Shown here piece by piece: positions 1 to 5,692 of a stretch of 5,865 bases of DNA (position 1 is the stretch's first letter; each line of letters begins with the position of its first letter). This stretch comes from Planctomycetaceae bacterium. Its GTDB lineage: Bacteria; Planctomycetota; MHYJ01; SBBU01. Under the pieces are notes generated by a model. That model was given only the letters and a program-made list of their open reading frames with translations, was not told where the DNA came from and did no database searches. Where the stretch lies: positions 1-5,865 of the forward strand of contig SBBU01000214.1 of the NCBI GenBank assembly GCA_005239585.1, written 5' to 3'. The translations under genes were made by a program, and so were the position numbers.

Positions 1-676
1 GGGTAATGCCATTCTGACCAAGTATTTGGCTTGCCTTTTTGTTTGTAAAGGAAATGTTTCCATACTTATCAGCAGCCATTACACCCGAGTCTATAGTCTC
101 CAGCATTTCCTTGCTGACAATTCTTATTCGTTGAAGCTCTGAATAAAGCCTTCCAGACAGGAATGCTACTAAGTGCAGACTTGATGCAAACATTCCAAGG
201 TAAGTGAGCATGAAATAAAGTTTTACCTGATAGTTTGTTAGCACCTCTGGTTCGATAAGAGGGAGCTGAATCATTTCCTTAGCAGCAAGATGATACAATA
301 TTGATATTCCAGATAGCAACACAGTAGCCAATGATGCGCAGAAAATGGAAAATCTTGGCCCTACAGTAAGAGCTGCTGCTATAACTATCAAGAAATTCAA
401 CAAAAAGAACAACCTATCTATGCCGGTAAAGTAAACCAGGGTTGCTACAATAAGAACGTCTAAGATCATTCCTGCTAACGCTATAATTTGCATGAAAGAT
501 CTTTGCAAAAAGGCTAGTTGCAGAATGTTTGACAGGAACGCGAAGCAAATGATTGCAAATGTGACAGTAGCTTTTGATTCAACTACTAGTAGCGCAGCTC
601 CAGCCAGGGCAATTATGAGTGCCCGTACTGGTATTAGGTGGTGAAACCTTCTATCAGGTATACCGTCTTCTCTCAT
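1..676 (-). CDS. pilS: PilS-like membrane sensor histidine kinase, N-terminal part (cut by window edge)
   Basis: The frame starts with ATG at 676 and runs open to base 1, giving 225 codons with the C-terminus missing. An in-frame TGA lies 6 bases before the ATG, so translation cannot begin earlier. The protein is strongly hydrophobic, with about six membrane segments near residues 17-32, 37-56, 62-83, 88-104, 108-130 and 151-174. The stretch VYFTGIDRLFFLLNFLIVIA (81-100) resembles the PilS membrane domain. From about residue 190 a PAS-like domain begins (LETIDSGVMAADKYGNISF, then a Leu-Gly). The kinase HisKA and ATPase domains would lie outside the window, so kinase activity is inferred. In known systems PilS senses pilin in the inner membrane and phosphorylates PilR, a sigma-54 activator of pilin transcription. 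The neighbouring pilC and pilB support this role. Another NtrB/PilS-type PAS kinase is possible. No Shine-Dalgarno sequence is visible. Confidence 0.78.
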   Translation of the reverse strand, partial: MREDGIPDRRFHHLIPVRALIIALAGAALLVVESKATVTFAIICFAFLSNILQLAFLQRSFMQIIALAGMILDVLIVATLVYFTGIDRLFFLLNFLIVIAAALTVGPRFSIFCASLATVLLSGISILYHLAAKEMIQLPLIEPEVLTNYQVKLYFMLTYLGMFASSLHLVAFLSGRLYSELQRIRIVSKEMLETIDSGVMAADKYGNISFTNKKASQILGQNGIT

Positions 677-800
677 CTTAATTCATACAGAATATGACAA
701 TTTTATTAAGATAGTTTGGGACCTGTTCCGTATTTCGCAAGTCCCTTGTGACCCCTCACATTTACGGTAAACGAGTTACACTATGCTTTATTACAATAGA

Positions 801-817
801 TATTCCGCATAGGTGCG
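801..817 (+). repeat. Copy 1 of a 17-bp direct repeat
   Basis: TATTCCGCATAGGTGCG matches the sequence at 957-973 in 15 of 17 positions. This copy carries an internal 4-bp inverted repeat (CGCA at 806-809 with TGCG at 814-817). It overlaps the inner end of the 13-bp stem's loop. Confidence 0.65.
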
Positions 818-956
818 CGGTCACAAGGAACTCCCTCTCGGCGCAATTTTTCTCAAGCCTGTAAAAGATGCCGCTTCACACAACAAAACGGTGCCGAGAG
901 GGCATTTGTCCTGCATCTTCGCTGAGTAGAAGCTGTATCTCAATTTCTGAGCTAAC

Positions 957-973
957 TGTTCCGCAAAGGTGCG
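957..973 (+). repeat. Copy 2 of a 17-bp direct repeat, hairpin-forming
   Basis: TGTTCCGCAAAGGTGCG is the second copy of the repeat at 801-817. Here the inverted repeat is better: CCGCA at 961-965 pairs with TGCGG at 970-974 around AAGG. A further partial relative, TGTTCCG, sits at 724-730 next to the outer inverted repeat. The motif therefore recurs at both ends and in the middle of the element. Confidence 0.65.
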
Positions 974-1005
974 GGACGAATTTATGAAATACGGCACTTG
1001 AAACG

Positions 1006-2205
1006 TTATTTAGATAATTTCTGTTGAAGCTCCATAATTGGGGCAAAGACGGCCAGAACTATGCCTCCGACTACAAGTCCTAATGTTGCGATAAGTATTG
1101 GTTCAAGAGTGGACGTCAGGCCTTTTACAGCTGCACGAACCTCGTTTTCGAAAAATGTAGCGATTTTCTCAAGAAGAGTCTCAATTGCACCTGTTTTTTC
1201 ACCAACACCTATCATTTTAACAACAATTGGTGGAAAGACCTTGGCTTCAGAAAAAGGCTCATAAAGAGTCTTTCCTTTAGTTACAGCATCGCGCGCCTTG
1301 ATAGCAGCTTGTTCTACAAGGCGATTTCCGGAGGTGCCGGCTGAAATTTCCAAGGCTGCGACCATATTGACGCCCGATTCAAGCATGGTTGAGAATGTGC
1401 GGCAAAACCTCGCAACAACCACCTTTCTTAAGAGGGTTCCCAGTATAGGTACCCTTAATAAAAACCAGTGCCAATAGTACTCTCCTTTCTTGGTTCTAAT
1501 GGCTATATTGAACAGAATAAACAAGACGGCAAAAACTGCTAAAACTAGTATGGCCTTCTCACGTAAAGTCTGACTTACCTGCATAAGAATTTGTGTGTAT
1601 ATAGGGAGCGGGAGTTTCATGTCATCAAACATTGCCTGGAATTTAGGTAGTATTGCTATAACCAGAAAGCCTGCAACTGATAAAATTAACCCTAAAGACA
1701 TTACAGGATATATGAGAGCTCCTTTTACCTCGCGCTTGAGTTCTTCAGTCCCTTCAAGATAATCTGCAAGTTTAAGAAGAATTTTATCAAGTTGACCTGA
1801 TGCCTCTGCTGCTTTAACCATGTTTACATAGATCTTGCTAAACACCTTGGGATACATTGCCATCGCAACAGAGAGTTCTGAACCGCCTCTGATTTTTTCT
1901 ATTAGTTGATCAATCATTTCTTTGGTTCCCGGATCAGAAGCTTGTTCGTAAAGAGTCTCGAGGGACTCTAAAAGTGTAAGACCTGCATTGATCATTGTTG
2001 CAAGCTGTCTTGTTAATGCAGCGACATCCTTGCCCTTTGATTTTGGTTTGGGTGCAAAAAAACCACCTGTTTTCTTCTGTTTTAGCTTTTTTATTACATA
2101 ATTTCTTCTCTTAAGATCATTTGCCGCAGAACTATCGTCGGAGGCCCTTAGAGTGCCCGATATTGACTTGCCCCCGAATGTTGCTACATATGTGTAAATT
2201 GGCAT
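1006..2205 (-). CDS. pilC: Type IV pilus inner-membrane platform protein PilC
   Basis: The 399-residue product has the normal length for PilC/GspF-family platform proteins. It has the expected duplicated architecture: two T2SSF cytoplasmic helical domains, near residues 64-160 and 267-360. Each carries the family signature, LTRQLATMINAGLTLLESL at 64-82 and FCRTFSTMLESGVNMVAALE at 267-286. The paired motifs EASGQLDKIL (134-143) and GEKTGAIETLL (335-345) confirm the internal repeat. Membrane helices lie near 165-188, 216-236 and 366-389. PilC sits in the inner membrane and couples ATP hydrolysis by PilB, and PilT where present, to extraction of pilins into the pilus. The gene lies 65 bp downstream of pilB on the same strand, so co-transcription is likely. 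The N-terminus MPIYTYVAT fits the family. Only a weak GAAG, three bases from the ATG, is seen as a ribosome site. No frameshift or missing segment was seen. Confidence 0.96.
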   Translation of the reverse strand: MPIYTYVATFGGKSISGTLRASDDSSAANDLKRRNYVIKKLKQKKTGGFFAPKPKSKGKDVAALTRQLATMINAGLTLLESLETLYEQASDPGTKEMIDQLIEKIRGGSELSVAMAMYPKVFSKIYVNMVKAAEASGQLDKILLKLADYLEGTEELKREVKGALIYPVMSLGLILSVAGFLVIAILPKFQAMFDDMKLPLPIYTQILMQVSQTLREKAILVLAVFAVLFILFNIAIRTKKGEYYWHWFLLRVPILGTLLRKVVVARFCRTFSTMLESGVNMVAALEISAGTSGNRLVEQAAIKARDAVTKGKTLYEPFSEAKVFPPIVVKMIGVGEKTGAIETLLEKIATFFENEVRAAVKGLTSTLEPILIATLGLVVGGIVLAVFAPIMELQQKLSK

Positions 2206-2239
2206 AGCTTCAAATTAAAAAAACGAAGGTAAGTGTCTG

Positions 2240-2252
2240 ATTGTCCGACAAT
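2240..2252. repeat. Short perfect palindrome between pilB and pilC
   Basis: ATTGTC at 2240-2245 and GACAAT at 2247-2252 form a perfect 6-bp inverted repeat around one base. It lies in the 65-bp spacer between the pilB stop and the pilC start. As RNA it would make a five-pair hairpin with a three-base loop. No T-run follows it, so a terminator is unlikely. An operator-like or processing site is possible, but a chance palindrome cannot be excluded. Confidence 0.3.
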
Positions 2253-2270
2253 TGCACAAGAAAATATTTA

Positions 2271-4019
2271 TTATAGTTCATCGCCCATTGTCATATTGAG
2301 TACTTCCTCGAGTGATGTCTTACCTCTCATAGCATTAACTATAGCACATTTTCTAAGAGATGTCATGCCTTTTTTCAGAGCATGTGCTTTCATATCTACT
2401 GACGATTTTTTCTCAATGATCATACGCCTGATTATTTCATCTACCTCTAAAACTTCAAGTATAGCAAATCTGCCTTTGTAACCGTTGTTGCAAGCAGGAC
2501 ATCCTACTGGTTGGTGTAGAATAAGATTTTCTAATTGTTCAGGTTCGAATCCAATCTTCAGGAGATGATTCTTGTCCGGCAATGTATCAAGTGGCTGTTT
2601 GCATCTATTGCAGAGTTTTCTGCAAAGACGCTGTGCGGCTACAAGTATAACAGAAGAGGCAACCATGAATGAATCTACGCCCATGTCTACCAGCCTTGTT
2701 ATGCTTGAAGCTGCGTCGTTTGTGTGGAGTGTGGAAAGGACAAGGTGGCCTGTAATAGCTGCCTTGACAGCTATATCGGCAGTCTCGTGGTCTCGAATCT
2801 CACCAATCATTACTATATCAGGATCTTGTCTAAGAATGGACCTCAGGGCGCCTGCGAAGGTTAGTCCTCTCTTTACGTTTACTGGCACTTGGTTGATGCC
2901 CTCAAGTTGGTACTCGACCGGGTCCTCAACTGTTACAATATTTTCCTCTGGATTCATAAGTTCTTTTAGAGCTGCATAAAGTGTGGTGCTCTTTCCGCTT
3001 CCAGTTGGTCCTGTGACAAGGAGCATTCCATATGAAGCCCCGATTGCCCTCTTGAATGCCTCGGTTGCCTCAGCCTCAAAACCGAGTTCATTTATACCCA
3101 TGTTTAGGTTAGAACTGTCTAAAATTCTGAGCACAACTTTTTCACCGTGGATGGTTGGTAGAACAGAAGCGCGGATGTCGACTTGCCTCCCCTCATATCT
3201 TACCTGCATTTTGCCGTCCTGCGGGATACGTTTTTCAGCAATGTTCATTCCAGAGAGGACCTTGACTCTTGATACAATTGCAGGATGCATGCTAATCGGA
3301 GGGGTTATGGAATCTCGTAGTGCGCCATCAACCCTGTATCTTACTCGCGAGGCCTTTTCATATGCTTCGATGTGTATGTCGCTGGCTTTTTCTTTCATCG
3401 CTTGAATAATTACCATGTTTACAAGCTTTATTACCGGAGCTTCTTTGTTTGAATCACTTACGGCATCTGAAAGGTCTACCTCTTCTTCTTGAGTAGATAC
3501 TTCCTTGACCTCTATCTCTTCCCTTCCAGTTGCAGCCTTGCTCATAATCTCCTCCATCTTGGCTTCTTGAGGGTTATAAGCATGCTGAATCGCTCTTCTG
3601 AGACCCTTCTCATTCGTTACTACTGGTCTGATCTCACAGTTTGTTACAACAGATATCTCGTCGAGCTTTAAAAGATCGAATGGGTTGCTTGTGGCTATTG
3701 TTAACAGGTGACCTATTTTTGTAAGGGGTAGCACGCAGTAATATTCAGCTAATTCTCGGGTTATGAATCCTAGGGCCTCCTCATCGCATTCAATCTTTTC
3801 AATATCTACAGGAGGAACTCTTGCCTCGAGGGCAATGGCGCTCAAGTAATCACCTTCTGTTATATATTTCTTGTCTTCAACGATTATTTCCTGGAATCCT
3901 CTCCCGCCATCCTTGTCGACAAGGTCTATAATCTCATCTGCTTGCTCTTCTGTGACTAGACCGTATTTTATGAGTATATTCCTGATTCTCTTATCAAAAG
4001 TCCCCTTCACAAGAACCAT
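2271..4019 (-). CDS. pilB: Type IV pilus assembly (extension) ATPase PilB
   Basis: From ATG at 4019 the product is 582 residues, close to the usual PilB length. An N-terminal MshEN/T2SSE_N-type region covers about 10-150, followed by an acidic linker (about 152-192) and the secretion ATPase core. Visible motifs are Walker A GPTGSGKST (337-345), Asp box TVEDPVEY (363-370), Walker B DPDIVMIGEIRD (399-410), His box TGHLVLSTLHTN (423-434) and zinc-binding cysteine pairs C470/C473 and C507/C510 followed by GYKGR. The zinc cysteines and long N-terminus favour PilB/GspE over PilT. The adjacent pilC favours a pilus over a type II secretion system. PilB works as a cytoplasmic hexamer that drives pilus extension through PilC. 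The start is uncertain: the ATG has no Shine-Dalgarno, whereas an in-frame TTG at 4046 has GGAG at 4053-4056, six bases upstream, and would add nine residues. The frame stays open to a TTG at 4112, but that start would overlap the divergent gene. Confidence 0.96.
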   Translation of the reverse strand: MVLVKGTFDKRIRNILIKYGLVTEEQADEIIDLVDKDGGRGFQEIIVEDKKYITEGDYLSAIALEARVPPVDIEKIECDEEALGFITRELAEYYCVLPLTKIGHLLTIATSNPFDLLKLDEISVVTNCEIRPVVTNEKGLRRAIQHAYNPQEAKMEEIMSKAATGREEIEVKEVSTQEEEVDLSDAVSDSNKEAPVIKLVNMVIIQAMKEKASDIHIEAYEKASRVRYRVDGALRDSITPPISMHPAIVSRVKVLSGMNIAEKRIPQDGKMQVRYEGRQVDIRASVLPTIHGEKVVLRILDSSNLNMGINELGFEAEATEAFKRAIGASYGMLLVTGPTGSGKSTTLYAALKELMNPEENIVTVEDPVEYQLEGINQVPVNVKRGLTFAGALRSILRQDPDIVMIGEIRDHETADIAVKAAITGHLVLSTLHTNDAASSITRLVDMGVDSFMVASSVILVAAQRLCRKLCNRCKQPLDTLPDKNHLLKIGFEPEQLENLILHQPVGCPACNNGYKGRFAILEVLEVDEIIRRMIIEKKSSVDMKAHALKKGMTSLRKCAIVNAMRGKTSLEEVLNMTMGDEL

Positions 4020-4072
4020 GATAACAGTGAATTTTATGGATTTCAAGAAAAGCTCCACGTAAGATAGTCTAC
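4020..4072. promoter_or_regulatory. Divergent intergenic region of pilB and the crotonase gene
   Basis: Only 53 bp separate the preferred pilB start (minus) from the crotonase start (plus), so promoters for both genes would have to overlap here or extend into the opposite coding region. A TAAGAT at 4060-4065 could serve as a -10 box for the plus-strand gene, with a poor TGGATT at 4037-4042 seventeen bases upstream. This would leave a leader of only a few bases. I do not regard these boxes as established. The minus-strand GGAG at 4053-4056 fits a TTG start for pilB at 4046. Confidence 0.3.
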
Positions 4073-4828
4073 ATGCCAGTTGACGTGATTTTAACACCAA
4101 ATAGGATCGCAAAAATTACATTTGAAAATGGTTATTTGAACATTATAAACCACAAATTGATTGAGGAGTTGAGGAAAGGCATTAAGCAAGTGTTAAAGGG
4201 AAAACCAAAGGTCCTAGTAATACAAGGTAAGGGCAGCGTCTTTTCAGCAGGTGTTGATATAAGAGAACACTTACCAGATAAGATACCGCAGACGTTACGG
4301 GCCTTTCATAAGATGCTTATAGAGATAATGAGCCTTGAGTTTCTGACAGTAAGCGTCGTAAAAGGGTATGCCTTTGGCGGAGGATTGGAGCTTATGATTG
4401 CAACTGACTTGTGTATAGCTGACAAGAAGGCAATATTTGGATGCCCCGAGATCACCCTTGCGGCTTATCCGCCTTTTGCCTCTGTCTTGTTGCCTACCTT
4501 AACTGGGTTCAGACACACAAATGAACTTGTCTTTACGGGCAAGAGATTAAGCGCTAAAGAGGCAAAGAATCTTGGTTTGGTGAATCAAGTTGAAGGAAAA
4601 GATATAGAAAAGAAGGTCAATCAATTTATTAATATGCTTGCCTCACGCAGTTTACCCGCAATCAAATCTGCCAAGCGCGCAATTTATGGATCGAGACTAG
4701 CTGAGATAAAGCGCTGGCTTTCATGGTCGGAAAAGATTTATTTAAAGACTTTGATGAAATTCAAAGACCCTGTTGAAGGTGTGAACGCCTTTATTGAGAA
4801 AAGACCTCCCAAGTGGACAGACAGTTGA
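4073..4828 (+). CDS. Crotonase-family enoyl-CoA hydratase/isomerase, Dch-like
   Basis: The 251-residue protein is a full-length crotonase-fold enzyme. The oxyanion-hole segment FSAGVDIRE is at 57-65 and GGGLEL at 102-107. Both acid residues used by enoyl-CoA hydratases appear to be present: E106 in GGGLEL and E126 in CPEI. A C-terminal segment with KDPVEGVNAFIEKRPPKW closes the family pattern. The stretch after the first motif (REHLPDKIPQTLRAFHKML) and the YPP after CPEI resemble cyclohexa-1,5-dienecarbonyl-CoA hydratases (Dch/BamR-like) of anaerobic aromatic degradation more than beta-oxidation hydratases. That subfamily call is from memory and the substrate is unproven. The product is probably a soluble cytoplasmic enzyme acting on an acyl-CoA. 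The gene stands alone between divergent pilB and convergent dapB, with no pathway partners in view. The ATG has no Shine-Dalgarno, and the reading frame looks intact. Confidence 0.9.
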   Translation: MPVDVILTPNRIAKITFENGYLNIINHKLIEELRKGIKQVLKGKPKVLVIQGKGSVFSAGVDIREHLPDKIPQTLRAFHKMLIEIMSLEFLTVSVVKGYAFGGGLELMIATDLCIADKKAIFGCPEITLAAYPPFASVLLPTLTGFRHTNELVFTGKRLSAKEAKNLGLVNQVEGKDIEKKVNQFINMLASRSLPAIKSAKRAIYGSRLAEIKRWLSWSEKIYLKTLMKFKDPVEGVNAFIEKRPPKWTDS

Positions 4829-4917
4829 ATCAGAAATTCAAGACAAGAGTTCATGAATTTTTACGGAGCATGAGTTTAGAATTTTGAATTTGGATATTTA
4901 AACCTTGCCATTACTTG
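4829..4917. other. Convergent intergenic spacer, possible weak terminator
   Basis: This 89-bp AT-rich spacer separates the 3' ends of the crotonase gene and dapB. AAATTCA at 4834-4840 and TGAATTT at 4854-4860 can pair around 13 bases, and a short T-run (4858-4862) overlaps the second arm. A competing pairing is TTGAAT (4825-4830) with ATTCAA (4836-4841). Both stems are all or nearly all A-T and weak. They may act in convergent termination, but the evidence is thin. Confidence 0.25.
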
Positions 4918-5664
4918 TTATCTTGTGGATTTTACCACATCTATCATTGAATAGAGGCCGGGTTTTGCATTTGCAATAAATTGACTCGCAACTAGGGCTC
5001 CTTTTGCGAATATTTCTCTTGATCTAGCCCGGTGTGTTATCTCAACTGATTCTCCATCTGTGGCAAATATTACACGATGTTCACCCACATAATCGCCGAG
5101 TCTGACCGAATGAATCTTTATATTTTCTGTTTTTATGTTACGAGCTGAAGCGATCGAAGAGGCAAGCATTAGTGCAGTCCCGCTTGGGGCGTCTTTTTTG
5201 TGTCTATGATGAATCTCAACTAATTCTACACTAAACGAGTCTCCTAACGCCTTGGCTGTTTCTGCAAGCATTGCTGTAAGATAGCTTACGGTGTAGCTCA
5301 TGTTGGAAGAGAGTAGGATTGGAATGTGGTGGGAGGTTTGATTAATTTTTTCTTTTTCTCCTTTTGAAAAGCCAGTTGTGCCTATTACAGCACCCACACG
5401 TAGGTTTCTGCATTCATCTAGTCGCTCCATTGAGGCTGAGGCTGAAGAGAAATCGATCATTACATCTACTTTTTTTAACACAGGAGATATTTTAATACTT
5501 GACTTGGTACCATTTAGCAAGGAGCCGTAATCCTTTCCTATATCTGGGTGGTTTTTCACCTCCATTGCGCAGGCAATCCTGAATTGTTTGTCCGCAAGAG
5601 CAATAGAAGCAACGGCACGACCCATTTTTCCAAGTGCACCATTAATTGCAAGTTTTATAGTCAT
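4918..5664 (-). CDS. dapB: 4-hydroxy-tetrahydrodipicolinate reductase DapB
   Basis: The 248-residue cytoplasmic enzyme reduces the DapA product with NAD(P)H in the diaminopimelate/lysine pathway. The N-terminal Rossmann motif GALGKMGR is at 9-16 and an acidic residue (E35) follows the second strand, where it would contact the cofactor ribose. IDF (70-72) and IGTTGF (94-99) match the cofactor-site segments. The catalytic and substrate-binding signature EIHHRHKKDAPSGTAL is at 150-165, with H152, H153 and K156 matching the H159, H160 and K163 of the E. coli enzyme. The C-terminal FAKGALVASQFIANAKPGLY is also typical. One conserved loop is unusual: SSNMSYTVSYL (119-129), where family members usually have a form like NFSVGVN. 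The length is somewhat short but within the family range. Tandem in-frame TAG codons lie shortly before the ATG, which fixes the upstream limit. No Shine-Dalgarno is visible. The gene follows another minus-strand frame by 28 bp, suggesting an operon. Confidence 0.96.
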   Translation of the reverse strand: MTIKLAINGALGKMGRAVASIALADKQFRIACAMEVKNHPDIGKDYGSLLNGTKSSIKISPVLKKVDVMIDFSSASASMERLDECRNLRVGAVIGTTGFSKGEKEKINQTSHHIPILLSSNMSYTVSYLTAMLAETAKALGDSFSVELVEIHHRHKKDAPSGTALMLASSIASARNIKTENIKIHSVRLGDYVGEHRVIFATDGESVEITHRARSREIFAKGALVASQFIANAKPGLYSMIDVVKSTR

Positions 5665-5692
5665 GATGACATGCTACTATTGACGTGGTTAG

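Larger units (their letters stand above)
728..994. repeat. Structured inverted-repeat element (MITE-like or structured RNA candidate)
   Basis: The element is bounded by a perfect 9-bp inverted repeat: CCGTATTTC at 728-736 and GAAATACGG at 986-994. Nested inside without conflict are a 13-bp stem (GTCCCTTGTGACC at 741-753 with GGTCACAAGGAAC at 819-831, 12 of 13 paired), a 12-bp stem (CCCTCTCGGCGC at 833-844 with GTGCCGAGAGGG at 891-902, 11 Watson-Crick pairs plus one G-T) and a small hairpin (CCGCA at 961-965 with TGCGG at 970-974, loop AAGG). Inside the first stem, CTATGC at 781-786 pairs with GCATAG at 807-812. The two large stems are separated by one base. The single imperfect pair of the 13-bp stem is G-U only if the minus strand is the RNA; that of the 12-bp stem is G-U only if the plus strand is. 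The strand is therefore undecided. The pairings are seen in the sequence; whether this is a mobile repeat or an RNA is inference. Confidence 0.6.
677..1005. other. Non-coding gap between pilC and pilS-like, filled mostly by a structured repeat element
   Basis: This 329-bp stretch has no convincing gene. Positions 728-994 form a nested set of inverted repeats, described separately. The rest is short flanking sequence: 677-727 before the pilS-like start and 995-1005 after the pilC stop. I found no strong promoter and no hairpin followed by a T-run. The hairpin nearest the pilC end (961-974) is followed by a non-T sequence in the direction of pilC transcription, so it does not look like an intrinsic terminator. 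A promoter for the sensor gene probably lies in 677-760, but I could not pick boxes with confidence. Confidence 0.7.

Noticed and set aside
821..916. 31-codon minus-strand ORF (ATG at 916, TGA at 821-823) inside the pilC-pilS gap
   Set aside because: It spans the 12-bp stem and one arm of the 13-bp stem, has no ribosome site and no recognisable protein; the repeat structure explains the sequence better.
961..980. Intrinsic terminator after pilC formed by the CCGCA/TGCGG hairpin
   Set aside because: In the pilC direction the stem is followed by AACAG rather than a T-run.
677..1005. Cyclic di-GMP (GEMM) riboswitch upstream of the pilS-like gene
   Set aside because: Such riboswitches are known near pilus genes, but I see neither the conserved GACGCAAAGC-like core nor the receptor sequence on the minus strand.
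2270..2275. Perfect TATAAT on the minus strand at the pilB stop codon, as a possible pilC promoter
   Set aside because: No acceptable -35 box at 16-18 bp spacing; in AT-rich DNA an isolated TATAAT is weak evidence.
2572..3405. Plus-strand open frames of 135 and 140 codons
   Set aside because: They lie wholly antisense to the motif-rich pilB ATPase core and show no domain of their own.
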